Shown: positions 45,133 to 53,789, counted from the stretch's first letter. The stretch: DNA of 64,000 nucleotides from Bacillus sp. EB106-08-02-XG196 (GCF_013396335.1 NZ_JABWSY010000001.1:62001-126000); one strand, 5' to 3'. Numbers and translations: made by a program. Notes: generated from the letters alone by a model not told the origin.

Positions 45133-46320
45133 CTATGATCTAAACATATCAACTCTTTCCTTCCTTTTATTAACAGTTTGTTTGATATGGTGAATAACAG
45201 TGTTTATATCCTCTTCCGTCATATTCGAACCTGAAGGTAAACACAACCCGTTATTAAAGAGGGTTTCTGAAACGCTTTCTTTGTCATTATGAGGATAATA
45301 TTTCCCCCCCTTAAATACTGGTTGAAGGTGTAGTGGCTTCCAAACTGGCCTTGCTTCAATATTTTCCTCACTTAATGTATTCAGTATATCTGCTACTGAA
45401 ATTCCAGCCTCATTCTCATTTATTGTTAGAGCTGTCAGCCAGCGATTAGAAAAGGTATCAAATAACTCAGGCATAAAGGTAAATCCGGGATAGTCTGAAA
45501 GTTCATGATAGTATCGTTGAAAAATAGCTCTTCTTGCAGCTATCCTTTCGTCCAATACTTCCAATTGTGCCCTTCCGATACCAGCTAAAATATTACTCAA
45601 TCTATAGTTGAATCCTATTTGACTGTGTTGGTAATGTACCGCAGTATCACGTGCTTGTGTAGCTAAAAATCTTGCTCTTTGTAAAGCCTCACGGTCATTC
45701 GAAACCAGCATTCCTCCACCTGAAGTGGTAATAATTTTATTCCCATTAAAAGAGAAAATACCAAACTTTCCAAACGTTCCACTTGCTTCCCCTTTATATA
45801 ACGCTCCAAGCGATTCCGCTGCATCTTCAATGATGGGAACTCCGTATTGGTTACAGATAGTTGAAATTTCTTCCATTTTGGCACTTTGACCGTATAAATT
45901 GACAACAATTACCGCCTTCGGAAGAGCCCCGTCCCTAAATGCCTCTTCAAATGCTCTTTCCAACGCTTGCGGTGACATATTCCAGGTATCGGGTTCAGAG
46001 TCAATAAAAACTGGTTCAGCTCCCTGATATATTATAGGATTGGCACTCGCAATAAAGGTTAGGCTCGAACAAAACACTTTATCCCCTTTACCCACATCTA
46101 GTAGTAGTAGAGCCAGATGAATGGCTGCTGTACCTGAACTAAGAGCCACTGCCTCATTGACTCCCACATAATGAGCTATTTCCTTTTCAAATTCATCTAC
46201 ATTTGGACCAAGTGGAGCAATCCAATTTGTTTCAAATGCTGTATTAATATATTTATGTTCCTTTCCACTCATATGTGGAGAGGATAGAAATATCCTTTTT
46301 TTATAGGTCGTTTTTTCCAA
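45133..46320 (-). CDS. epsN: EpsN-type aminotransferase
   Basis: This protein of about 395 residues closely follows B. subtilis EpsN: IFLSSPHMSGKEHKYI, NWIAPLGPNVDEFEKEI, FIDSEPDTWNMSPQALERA, IVVNLYGQSAKMEEI, SFNGNKIITTSGGGMLVSND (PLP Lys) and CLPSGSNMTEEDI. It aminates the 4-keto sugar made by EpsC on the way to UDP-N,N-diacetylbacillosamine. I prefer TTG 46320 because the GTG at 46329 lies inside the GGGGTG site. It overlaps or abuts epsM. Confidence 0.9.
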   Translation of the reverse strand: MEKTTYKKRIFLSSPHMSGKEHKYINTAFETNWIAPLGPNVDEFEKEIAHYVGVNEAVALSSGTAAIHLALLLLDVGKGDKVFCSSLTFIASANPIIYQGAEPVFIDSEPDTWNMSPQALERAFEEAFRDGALPKAVIVVNLYGQSAKMEEISTICNQYGVPIIEDAAESLGALYKGEASGTFGKFGIFSFNGNKIITTSGGGMLVSNDREALQRARFLATQARDTAVHYQHSQIGFNYRLSNILAGIGRAQLEVLDERIAARRAIFQRYYHELSDYPGFTFMPELFDTFSNRWLTALTINENEAGISVADILNTLSEENIEARPVWKPLHLQPVFKGGKYYPHNDKESVSETLFNNGLCLPSGSNMTEEDINTVIHHIKQTVNKRKERVDMFRS

Positions 46321-46325
46321 TGACT

Positions 46326-46970
46326 TCACCCCGCGCTCACTTTATAATTCTTCTTCACCTTGGCAGGTGTACCCACAGCCAGACAATTTTCAGGAAGGTC
46401 ACCAACAACAGTTGCCCCTGCGCCAATCATTGTCCATTTACCAATTCTTCTATTTGGAATAATTGTTGACCCGCTTCCCAAATAGGAACCCTCATGCATT
46501 TCGACTGTACCAGCGATAGTACTATTAGGACAGAGGTGAACAAAATCTTTTAATAGACTATCATGTTCCACAACTGAGCCAGAATTGATAATACAATGGT
46601 TACCAATCATCACATCTGCATTAATGACCGCCTGTGGCATGACAACAGTACCGTACCCTATTTTTGCACTTGGGCTTATACTTGCAGAAGGATGGACAAT
46701 GGTTAAAAAATTATTTATGCTAAAACCCAGGTTTTCAACAACTAATTTTCTTGCTCTGTTATCCCCAATAGCCATCACAAATTTAATACCATGATATTCT
46801 TCCTTAAGTTGATTTGCTGCTCCAATAGGTGCACAAATGAGTTTGTCTACTATTTGAAATCTTTCATACTTATTATCAAGATATCCTATAATTTGGAGAC
46901 CATTGGTTGCCCGAATAATATCAGAAACCACTTTACTGTGACCTCCATGACCAATGACAACAACCTTCAT
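46326..46970 (-). CDS. epsM: EpsM-type sugar acetyltransferase
   Basis: This 214-residue NeuD/PglD-family protein has VVVIGHGGHSKVVSDIIRA and a hexapeptide beta-helix (IGYGTVVMPQAVINADVMIGN, then VEHDSLLKDFVHLCPNSTIAGTVEM) with the catalytic His in VEHDS. It acetylates the 4-amino sugar made by EpsN. It overlaps epsL by 4 bp. The gene order epsL-epsM-epsN is as in B. subtilis. Confidence 0.88.
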   Translation of the reverse strand: MKVVVIGHGGHSKVVSDIIRATNGLQIIGYLDNKYERFQIVDKLICAPIGAANQLKEEYHGIKFVMAIGDNRARKLVVENLGFSINNFLTIVHPSASISPSAKIGYGTVVMPQAVINADVMIGNHCIINSGSVVEHDSLLKDFVHLCPNSTIAGTVEMHEGSYLGSGSTIIPNRRIGKWTMIGAGATVVGDLPENCLAVGTPAKVKKNYKVSAG

Positions 46971-47581
46971 GGATTTCCCCCTCCCATTGTGGAGTTAGAT
47001 CCTTTAAAGCTCTCCACAGTTGCATTACCTGGTTGATTAATGCCTTCCGATATGATGACTATATAAATGGTAAGAAAGAGAATTTTCATATCAAGGAAGA
47101 ACGATTGGTTTTTAACGTACCAAACATCTAACTTGAACTTTTCATCCCATGAAAGAGTATTCCTTCCATTTACCTGTGCCCACCCCGTTATACCCGGTCT
47201 AACGTTGTGACGTAAGGATTGCTCCTTTGTATAAAGTGGCAGGTATTCAATGAGCAACGGTCGTGGTCCAACTAAACTCAAATCCCCTTTTATCACGTTC
47301 CATAATTGTGGATATTCATCTAAGCTGTATTTTCGAAGAAAACTTCCAAATGAAGTTATCCTTATATAATCTGGCAGCAATTGACCTTGATCATTTTTTT
47401 CATCTGTCATCGTCCTAAACTTGTACAAAGAGAACCGTTCTCCATTTAAACCAGGCCGTTCTTGTTTAAAGATAATGGGAGATCCGAGCTTCTTTTTAAC
47501 TAACAAAGCAATTACGATAAAGATGGGAGAAAGAAAAGCAAATAGTATTATAGATATCGCTAAGTCAAATAGCCGTTTCAT
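46967..47581 (-). CDS. epsL: EpsL-type undecaprenyl-phosphate sugar phosphotransferase
   Basis: This 204-residue initiating transferase has one N-terminal membrane segment (LFDLAISIILFAFLSPIFIV), then GSPIIFKQERPGLNGERF, KFRTMTDE, LRKYSLDEYPQLWNVIKGDLSLVGPRP and RPGITGWAQVNGRN. This is the PglC/EpsL group, which attaches a phospho-sugar (here probably diacetylbacillosamine phosphate) to undecaprenyl phosphate to begin the repeat unit. GGGGGGAT precedes ATG 47581. Confidence 0.9.
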   Translation of the reverse strand: MKRLFDLAISIILFAFLSPIFIVIALLVKKKLGSPIIFKQERPGLNGERFSLYKFRTMTDEKNDQGQLLPDYIRITSFGSFLRKYSLDEYPQLWNVIKGDLSLVGPRPLLIEYLPLYTKEQSLRHNVRPGITGWAQVNGRNTLSWDEKFKLDVWYVKNQSFFLDMKILFLTIYIVIISEGINQPGNATVESFKGSNSTMGGGNP

Positions 47582-47597
47582 GTTTTATCCCCCCAAG

Positions 47598-47741
47598 CTA
47601 CTTGGAATCTGCTAGCACCTGTTTTTTTATCTCTTCAATAAGATCTTTAACTTGGACGTTTTCTGCCTCTATACTCTTAATATAAATATTCATCATAATC
47701 TCTTGTAATTTCTGTTGGGTTAAATGTTCAGATATATCCAT
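47598..47741 (-). CDS. Small hypothetical protein ahead of epsL
   Basis: This 47-residue open frame starts at ATG 47741 with AGAGAGG 8 bases upstream and ends 17 bp before epsL. The product is mostly helical and charged (QQKLQEIMMNIYIKS, VKDLIEEIKKQVL), without membrane segments. I do not recognise it. The good ribosome site and tight linkage to epsL support a real gene. Confidence 0.5.
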   Translation of the reverse strand: MDISEHLTQQKLQEIMMNIYIKSIEAENVQVKDLIEEIKKQVLADSK

Positions 47742-47776
47742 TTACTAACCTCTCTTAATACTATTTATTACTAATT

Positions 47777-47813
47777 AAAAAGTCCTCACTTGGTATGAAG
47801 TGAGGACTTTCAA
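47777..47813 (-). terminator. Terminator inside the eps operon
   Basis: AAAGTCCTCACTT pairs with AAGTGAGGACTTT, and the minus strand continues TTTAATTAG. It lies between the galE relic and the small gene ahead of epsL. Distal eps genes would need readthrough here, which EAR-type antitermination could supply. Confidence 0.7.
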
Positions 47814-47829
47814 TATTTAGACTTTCTTT

Positions 47830-47976
47830 TTAACCGTTTGGATTTTTATTCTGCCAGCGCCAAGCATCCTCACACATCTCATTTATCCCTTTCTTTGCAA
47901 TCTAGCCGAGATTTAGTAACTCAACACATGTGTGGCTACTAATATATCCGGCTCCCCAAGTAATTAATATCGCCAT
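47830..47976 (-). pseudogene. galE: galE relic: fused N- and C-terminal ends of UDP-glucose 4-epimerase
   Basis: ATG 47976, behind AGAGGAGG, reads MAILITWGAGYISSHTCVEL LNLG and then TAG (47902-47904). This is the GalE nucleotide-binding start, with the second Gly of the motif changed to Trp. In the same frame the next codons read KKGINEMCEDAWRWQNKNPN G, stop, which is the usual GalE C-terminus. About 280 internal codons are missing. A large internal deletion plus point changes explains this. Confidence 0.8.
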
Positions 47977-48017
47977 TTATTTCCTCCTCTTATTTTTAAT
48001 TAAAATAATCCGTAGAG

Positions 48018-49088
48018 TTAACCCAAATAATTACTTCTATATATAATATTTAAATTGATTACACTCTCGTAGAAATAATAGGCAAAATAGCATAATAGTA
48101 TTGCATAATATACAAGCCTTTGATCTTTTTCTCTAAATACCTTGACGATCCATGATAGTAAGATTATTTGATATAGTTCAAAATAAATATTAAATCTGGC
48201 AAAAATCCAATTTCCCATTGATATAATCATAAATGACAACCCGATTATTGCCATATTTACAATAACGTCACTATCTGGATAAATTTCTCTTAGTTTCTCT
48301 CTTCCAAAGAAAGCAATGACCAAGGGAATTGCAAACACAATAACCCTGATAAAATTTGCTCCTCCTTCACTAAATTGGCTATAAACACCGTACTGACTAT
48401 CTTCAATGGCTGAGAATAATATTGTTGAAAACTGATTAAATCCTAAAACAATGATTGCTGAACCAAGTAATAGGATCATAGTTGCCTTTGTCCATGCTTT
48501 ATACCTTACTAAGAAATAAATAGGAATTAAGATTAGTGCACTTTGGTGGAAAAGCGATGCAAAAATAACTACTAATAAATACCTAAACCAATTACCCTCT
48601 ATTAAATACTTTGTAGCAGTAAAGAGAATAGCGGTTGCTAAACATTGCCTAATTCCATTCATTGTGACTAAAAACAAGCCACCTGTTACATAAACATAGA
48701 TACTTAATTCAAATAACCTTGAATATTTATATAACCCAATAATGATTAAAACATTAGTTATCATAGCCGTTGTAAATATTAGTATTTGTGGATCTGCTGA
48801 ATATCTTTGTAGTATCATCTGAAGAACACCAAATCCGATATCATCCTGGGATTTAATTAATTCCCAGTTAAAATCGTTAATTTTGTAGGTATGCATATAG
48901 AAGAAGGTATCACCTATATTATTACGTAAACCAGAAACTAAAATAAAAGAAATGATGGTACCAAATGCTAATAACTTATTGGGTTTTATTGACACCAATA
49001 AACCATTTAATACCAAAGTGTTTGAAAAATAGCGTGAGAACAGAGAAAATAAAAAAACTATCGTAAGATTGAGCCATAGAACAGTCAT
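48018..49088 (-). CDS. epsG: EpsG-family polysaccharide polymerase (Wzy-like)
   Basis: This 356-residue protein has about ten hydrophobic segments. It shows the EpsG pattern: VSGLRNNIGDTFFYMHTY near residue 50, GNWFRYLLVVIFASLFHQSALILIPIYF (about 165-195) and NWIFARFNIYFELYQIIL near the end. EpsG or Wzy proteins join lipid-linked repeat units at the outer face of the membrane. It lies between galU and the galE relic. Confidence 0.82.
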   Translation of the reverse strand: MTVLWLNLTIVFLFSLFSRYFSNTLVLNGLLVSIKPNKLLAFGTIISFILVSGLRNNIGDTFFYMHTYKINDFNWELIKSQDDIGFGVLQMILQRYSADPQILIFTTAMITNVLIIIGLYKYSRLFELSIYVYVTGGLFLVTMNGIRQCLATAILFTATKYLIEGNWFRYLLVVIFASLFHQSALILIPIYFLVRYKAWTKATMILLLGSAIIVLGFNQFSTILFSAIEDSQYGVYSQFSEGGANFIRVIVFAIPLVIAFFGREKLREIYPDSDVIVNMAIIGLSFMIISMGNWIFARFNIYFELYQIILLSWIVKVFREKDQRLVYYAILLCYFAYYFYESVINLNIIYRSNYLG

Positions 49089-49130
49089 ACAATAGACCCC
49101 TTCAGAGTATTATGAAAATTCAAGTTAGCT

Positions 49131-50009
49131 TTATTTAATCAGTTCCTTGTCTAAAGTTATAGATAAATAATTCAATAGTTGTTCTCTTAAATCCTTATGC
49201 TTCAAGGCAAATTCAATTGTAGTTTGAATAAAGCCCATTTTATCCCCCACATCATAACGTGTACCCTCAAAATGATATGCATAGACTGCTTCGAATTTAT
49301 TTAGAGTTGCAATTGCATCTGTAAGTTGAATTTCTCCACCAGTCCCTGGCTGTTGCTGACTTAGGATTTCGAAAATTTTAGGACTTAAAATATAGCGACC
49401 AAGAATAGCTAAATTGGATGGTGCTTCTTCCTGCTTTGGCTTTTCTACTAATCTATCCACACTGTAAAAACGGCTTGTCATTTGATTCCCACCTACAATT
49501 CCATACCTAGAAACATCTTGTTCTCGGACAGATTGGACCCCTAGAATTGTGGCATTATATCTGTTATACTGTTCAATTAACTGTTTTAAACAAGGCTTTT
49601 CAGCCTGGACAATATCATCTCCCAAAAGGACTGCAAACGGTTCATTACCGATAAATTTGCGGGCGCACCAAATGGCATGACCCAATCCTCTTGGTTCCTT
49701 TTGTCGGATGTAATGGATGTCGACAAGTTTAGACGATTTCTGTACTTCACTTAGTAACTCATACTTTCCCTTATCTATCAAATTTTGTTCTAATTCAAAC
49801 GAGTTGTCAAAATGATCTTCAATAGCCCGTTTCCCTTTCCCAGTTACAATGATAATATCTTCAATTCCAGATTCTACAGCTTCCTCTACAATGTATTGGA
49901 TTGTAGGTTTATCGACAATTGGCAGCATTTCCTTTGGCATTGCCTTAGTAGCTGGGAGAAACCTTGTTCCAAGACCTGCTGCAGGTATAATGGCTTTTCT
50001 TACTTCCAT
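49131..50009 (-). CDS. galU: UTP-glucose-1-phosphate uridylyltransferase
   Basis: This 292-residue protein has the full GalU/GtaB signature: [57 protein letters not shown] and a late [14 protein letters not shown]. It makes UDP-glucose for polysaccharide synthesis. B. subtilis eps does not carry this gene inside the operon, so it is probably a locus-specific copy beside a housekeeping gtaB elsewhere. ATG 50009 follows GAGGTG. Confidence 0.92.
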   Translation of the reverse strand: MEVRKAIIPAAGLGTRFLPATKAMPKEMLPIVDKPTIQYIVEEAVESGIEDIIIVTGKGKRAIEDHFDNSFELEQNLIDKGKYELLSEVQKSSKLVDIHYIRQKEPRGLGHAIWCARKFIGNEPFAVLLGDDIVQAEKPCLKQLIEQYNRYNATILGVQSVREQDVSRYGIVGGNQMTSRFYSVDRLVEKPKQEEAPSNLAILGRYILSPKIFEILSQQQPGTGGEIQLTDAIATLNKFEAVYAYHFEGTRYDVGDKMGFIQTTIEFALKHKDLREQLLNYLSITLDKELIK

Positions 50010-50024
50010 TGATTTCGCACCTCA

Positions 50025-51866
50025 TTAATTTATTGGTAAAGCTTCTATTATAGCAATTTCCTGTTTTTGTACCACTCGATTATTGGCCAGATTTAATAAC
50101 TTATCCCTTATTTCTTTCTTTTCTAAATGGTGGAATGTTGAGATTAGCTCTTCAATTTCCTGTAAATAAAGATTTGAAGTTTTACCAATATAGATCTTTG
50201 GATAAATCTGTTGCTCCTGAACTTCGTCCTCTTTTAATAGTTCTTCAAAAAGTTTCTCCCCTGGTCTCATTCCAGAAAATTCAATCCCAATTTCTTCAAC
50301 TGAGTTACCTGATAGTTTGATTAAATTCTTAGCTAAATCCACTATCTTAACTGGTTCACCCATATCTAAAATAAAAATCTCCCCTCCTTTTGCCAATGCC
50401 CCGGCTTGAAGTACAAGTCTTGATGCTTCGGGAATCGTCATAAAGTACCGGACCATATCAGGATGAGTAACTGTAACCGGTCCACCATTTTCAATTTGTC
50501 TTTTAAATAATGGGATTACACTCCCTCGGCTCCCCAGAACGTTTCCAAAACGAACTGCAACAAATTTAGTATCACTTACACTATTCATTGATTGAATAAT
50601 CATTTCAGCAAGCCTTTTCGTTGCCCCCATTACACTAGTGGGATTTACAGCTTTATCTGTTGAGACCATTACAAAGGTATTGACCCCATTCCAGCTGGCA
50701 GCCTTGGCTGCATTCATGGTCCCAATTAAATTATTTTTTACAGCTTCTTCAGGATTTGCCTCCATCAATGGCACGTGTTTATGTGCTGCTGCATGATAAA
50801 CAATATCCGGCTGATATGTACTCATGACATTCAGCATTTTCTTTTCATCCTGTAAATCAGCAATTACAGGAATATATTCAGTTTCTATATTTTTGAATGT
50901 GTCTTTCAATTCCATCTCAATGGAATAGATGCTGTTTTCCCCATGACCCAGCAATACTAATTGCCTTGGATGAAATTTTGAAATTTGACGACAAATCTCA
51001 GAGCCAATGGAACCACCTGCTCCAGTAACAAGGACAACCTTCCCCGTAATATTCTCAGTGATACTATTAATATCTAATTCTACCGGCTCTCTTCCAAGTA
51101 AGTCCTCCACCTGCACATCACGGAATTGTTTTACCGATACCTTTCCAGTAATCAGGTCTTCAATCATTGGGAGACTTTGTGTTTTCACATTCGTTTTTGC
51201 GCATTCATTAAAAATAGTGCTAAGTTCCCTCTTATTAAGTGAAGGAATAGCAATAACGATATGATCTATTTTTAGTTTTTTTACCGTTGTCTCAATCATT
51301 CTAATTCCACCTATGATTGGTATTCCAAGAATCTCTAGCTGATGTTTTTTGATATCATCATCTATGAAGGCGACAGGTAAAAGATTATCTTCACTGTTTT
51401 TTTTGAGCTGTCTAGCAACCATCATCCCTGCAGATCCAGCACCAACAATAAGCGTTCTTTTTTTGTTACTAGCTCTATTAAGATGGGAGTCTCGATACAT
51501 TCTCCCAAAAAAACGAGAACCACCAATAAATGACATATTTAGAAACCATGTTACTGTAAGCAATCGTAGGTGTATTTCTTGAACCGCTACCTGTTGAACT
51601 ACGGCTGCAATAAGAATAGAAATAGATACTACCTTCATGATACTTAATAACTCGCCTATACTAGCATATTCCCAAGCTTTTTTATAAAGATGAAGTTGAA
51701 AAGATAGGACATGATGACTAATTATAATGACAATTGCACTTAAAATCATTTGAGGAGCTATAACCTTTATTGTTCCACTTACTAAAAAACCGCTAAAAAA
51801 AATAGCTGTTATGACAATACAAGAATCAAGAAATATAAATAAGGATAAACGTTGCCGATAGGTCAT
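50025..51866 (-). CDS. epsC: EpsC-type NDP-sugar 4,6-dehydratase
   Basis: This 613-residue protein has four N-terminal transmembrane helices (about 8-110), a first Rossmann fold (TLIVGAGSAGMMVARQL, about 140) and a dehydratase domain beginning VVLVTGAGGSIGSEICRQI (about 283), with VSTDKAVNPTSVMGATKRLAE and RFGNVLGSRGSVIPLFKRQI. This is the CapD/PglF/EpsC group, which makes the UDP-4-keto-6-deoxy-GlcNAc used by EpsN and EpsM. GGTGAAGGAGG precedes ATG 51866. Confidence 0.92.
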   Translation of the reverse strand: MTYRQRLSLFIFLDSCIVITAIFFSGFLVSGTIKVIAPQMILSAIVIIISHHVLSFQLHLYKKAWEYASIGELLSIMKVVSISILIAAVVQQVAVQEIHLRLLTVTWFLNMSFIGGSRFFGRMYRDSHLNRASNKKRTLIVGAGSAGMMVARQLKKNSEDNLLPVAFIDDDIKKHQLEILGIPIIGGIRMIETTVKKLKIDHIVIAIPSLNKRELSTIFNECAKTNVKTQSLPMIEDLITGKVSVKQFRDVQVEDLLGREPVELDINSITENITGKVVLVTGAGGSIGSEICRQISKFHPRQLVLLGHGENSIYSIEMELKDTFKNIETEYIPVIADLQDEKKMLNVMSTYQPDIVYHAAAHKHVPLMEANPEEAVKNNLIGTMNAAKAASWNGVNTFVMVSTDKAVNPTSVMGATKRLAEMIIQSMNSVSDTKFVAVRFGNVLGSRGSVIPLFKRQIENGGPVTVTHPDMVRYFMTIPEASRLVLQAGALAKGGEIFILDMGEPVKIVDLAKNLIKLSGNSVEEIGIEFSGMRPGEKLFEELLKEDEVQEQQIYPKIYIGKTSNLYLQEIEELISTFHHLEKKEIRDKLLNLANNRVVQKQEIAIIEALPIN

Positions 51867-51886
51867 ACTTTTCCTCCTTCACCAGA

Positions 51887-52024
51887 TTAGACTCTTTTCA
51901 ACCTTATTTTGATCGCATTGTCTATTAATTTTCGAATTTCTTCTAGCTGGTTTTTGTCTGCGTCCTGCTTAATATACCTAATTGCTTTTGCTATAGATTT
52001 TGGATAAAGATCAATATCTTTCAA
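51887..52024 (-). CDS. Small hypothetical protein between epsB and epsC
   Basis: This 45-residue frame starts at TTG 52024, 7-8 bases after AAGGAG, and ends 21 bp before epsC. The product is basic and helical (LYPKSIAKAIRYIKQDADKN QLEEIRKL). It has no membrane segment and I do not recognise it. It lies immediately after a very strong hairpin whose base touches its ribosome site, so its translation or transcription may be conditional. Confidence 0.5.
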   Translation of the reverse strand: MKDIDLYPKSIAKAIRYIKQDADKNQLEEIRKLIDNAIKIRLKRV

Positions 52025-52037
52025 AATAACAACTCCT

Positions 52038-52092
52038 TAAATAAATATTAATGATAGGTTTTACTTCAAAACCTATCATTAATATTTATTTA
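52038..52092 (-). terminator. 25-bp perfect hairpin after the EAR RNA
   Basis: Arms 52038-52062 and 52068-52092 are fully complementary, with a 5-nt loop. The lower stem is AT-rich. On the minus strand it is followed directly by AAGGAG rather than a long T-run, so it may be an unusual terminator controlled by the EAR or a translational or RNA-processing element. Confidence 0.6.
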
Positions 52093-52097
52093 AATTT

Positions 52098-52212
52098 GGG
52101 CATCTAACCCATCCTCACACCACACTATCGACGACTAGCGTCTAAGGTCCTTTGACCCACAGCATGACCGAGTGCCTCCATTGATAACGGAGAGGAGACA
52201 TCACCTGAATCT
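52098..52212 (-). ncRNA. EAR (eps-associated RNA) antitermination element
   Basis: Between epsB and epsC, exactly where B. subtilis carries the EAR, the minus strand has a GC-richer, strongly structured block: GGTGATGTCTCCTCTCC, ATGGAGGCACTCGG, GGGTCAAAGGACC and GACGCTAGTCGTC segments, each able to form local helices. The known EAR lets RNA polymerase pass distal terminators in the eps operon. Placement and segment order support the call. The exact ends are approximate. Confidence 0.8.
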
Positions 52213-52231
52213 TTCGAAATAACAATATCTT

Positions 52232-52247
52232 TTTCTCAATAGAGAAC
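52232..52247. promoter_or_regulatory. SinR-type operator palindrome 6
   Basis: TTTCTCAATAGAGAAC, one mismatch in the outer base, between the epsB stop and the EAR. Confidence 0.55.
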
Positions 52248-52268
52248 AACAGTTTTAAAAAATTTTAG

Positions 52269-52931
52269 TTATTGGTTTATTACAACTCCAACTAGTTTTG
52301 CTTTTGCAAATTCCAATACCTTTTTAGCCTCAGTAGCTTTTTCAAACGTTGTTTTACCGTTTTGAACGACCAATACAACCCCATCACATTGCTTTGCTAA
52401 AAGCTTTGTATCTGTTACATCCAAGATAGCATTGGAATCAATTATAACTACTTCATACGATCTTAAAGCCATCTTTAGAAGATCGTTCATCATTTGTGAA
52501 CTTAATAATTCAACCGGATTATTCGAAATTTGGCCACTAGGTATTAGGTCCAATCTACCCATTTCCGTATGAATGATAACATCATAAAATGAAATTCTTC
52601 CGTTTAATATATCTGTCAGTCCATCAGAGTTTTGCGTTTTAAAAAATGAGTGTAAAGAAGGATTCCTTAAATTAGCATCAATTAATAGAACCTTTTCATT
52701 TCTTTGTGCAATAGTGATAGCTAGGTTAGCAGCAGTGGTTGACTTTCCTTCTCCATCACTTGGTGATGTAACTAAGAAAATTCGACTTTTCTCTTCAGCC
52801 ATAGAAAATTTTATATTTGTTTGGATCATACGAAATTGTTCAGATATAATCGAATCTGGATTGGAAGAGGCTATTAGATATCTTTTCTTTGCATTTGATT
52901 TTTTTCTTTTATTAATAACCAACTGGCTCAC
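52269..52931 (-). CDS. epsB: EpsB-type polysaccharide tyrosine kinase (CpsD/CapB family)
   Basis: This 220-residue bacterial tyrosine kinase has FLVTSPSDGEGKSTTAANLA (Walker A), VLLIDANLRNPSLHSFF (Walker A') and VVIIDSNAILDVTDTKLL (Walker B). It works with the EpsA membrane activator to control chain assembly. The C-terminus stops at KLVGVVINQ and lacks the tyrosine-rich tail that is normally autophosphorylated. It overlaps epsA by 20 bp. GTG start at 52931. Confidence 0.88.
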   Translation of the reverse strand: MSQLVINKRKKSNAKKRYLIASSNPDSIISEQFRMIQTNIKFSMAEEKSRIFLVTSPSDGEGKSTTAANLAITIAQRNEKVLLIDANLRNPSLHSFFKTQNSDGLTDILNGRISFYDVIIHTEMGRLDLIPSGQISNNPVELLSSQMMNDLLKMALRSYEVVIIDSNAILDVTDTKLLAKQCDGVVLVVQNGKTTFEKATEAKKVLEFAKAKLVGVVINQ

Positions 52932-53640
52932 CTCTCTGTTCCAAATCAGATTGGACCTTTTTCCTCTTTCTAATATTTCTTTTATTCATTTTTGAAACTT
53001 TTCCAAGTACTTGGACACCAAGCATTCTTTCTATCTCTTTTTCTGAACGAATTCTATCGTCCAAAGTTTCTAATAAAAATGCTAAACCAACCCCCGCTAC
53101 TATTCCTCCAATAATTGCTATGATAATCTTATTATTCGTTTTTGGGTTAATAGGCGCCGGGTTAATTTTCGCCTTTGATAATGAGCGTATATAGTCTTCA
53201 CCAACTATTTTAGGTACCTCTGATTGAAATACTTTTGCCGTGGTGTCTGCTATAACAGCTGCTTGGACAGGATCAGTATCTACTACACTAATGCTTACCA
53301 CTTGTGACCCATCTACACTTTGCACACTTATTTGACCAGCTAATTCCTCTGCGGATTTACTTAAATTTAATTCCTCAATAACTAAATCTAAAATTGAGGA
53401 GTCTCTTACGATAACCTGAAGTGTCTTTCTTGACTCTTCATCAGCACCAATGATAATTCTAGAAGAAGATTGATAGAGCGGAAAAGATGCTGAATTGTTA
53501 ATAATTATTCCTGCTATAGTAGCTATAATTGTAATTACTACAATCAACCAAAACCTTCTCTTAAGAACTGTGAATAATTCAAGTAAATTAATTTCTTTGG
53601 CTTTTCTTTTGTTCTCACTAATTTGATTAAAGTTATTCAT
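52912..53640 (-). CDS. epsA: EpsA-type chain-length modulator and kinase activator (Wzz family)
   Basis: This 242-residue membrane protein has a Wzz domain: NLLELFTVLKRRFWLIVVIT TM1 (about 20-48), an extracytoplasmic part with YQSSSRIIIG, then PINPKTNNKIIIAIIGGIVAGVGLAFLLETLDDRI as TM2 and the KxNE-like tail. The C-terminal cytoplasmic tail activates EpsB. It is the first gene of the eps operon. ATG 53640 follows AAAGGTGATTTA. Confidence 0.88.
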   Translation of the reverse strand: MNNFNQISENKRKAKEINLLELFTVLKRRFWLIVVITIIATIAGIIINNSASFPLYQSSSRIIIGADEESRKTLQVIVRDSSILDLVIEELNLSKSAEELAGQISVQSVDGSQVVSISVVDTDPVQAAVIADTTAKVFQSEVPKIVGEDYIRSLSKAKINPAPINPKTNNKIIIAIIGGIVAGVGLAFLLETLDDRIRSEKEIERMLGVQVLGKVSKMNKRNIRKRKKVQSDLEQRGEPVGY

Positions 53641-53673
53641 TAAATCACCTTTTTTTAAGACTTGATTTTTTTC

Positions 53674-53689
53674 GTTCTAAATAAAGAAC
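53674..53689. promoter_or_regulatory. SinR-type operator palindrome 7
   Basis: GTTCTAAATAAAGAAC in the epsA leader, 34 bp before the start codon and about 65-80 bp after the likely transcription start. Confidence 0.65.
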
Positions 53690-53760
53690 TAATTTGATAA
53701 AAAAAATAACTTCTTTAAAAGGATTATTATATTTTTACCAAAGTTCATCTCTATAACATA

Positions 53761-53789
53761 ATTTTAGTTCTTTATTAAGAACAAGTCAA
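53761..53789 (-). promoter_or_regulatory. epsA promoter
   Basis: A strong sigma-A-type promoter on the minus strand: TTGACT (53784-53789), a 17-bp spacer and TAAAAT (53761-53766). The spacer is almost entirely SinR-type palindrome 8, so a bound repressor would directly block polymerase. Confidence 0.8.
53767..53782. promoter_or_regulatory. SinR-type operator palindrome 8
   Basis: GTTCTTTATTAAGAAC in the spacer of the epsA promoter. Confidence 0.8.
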
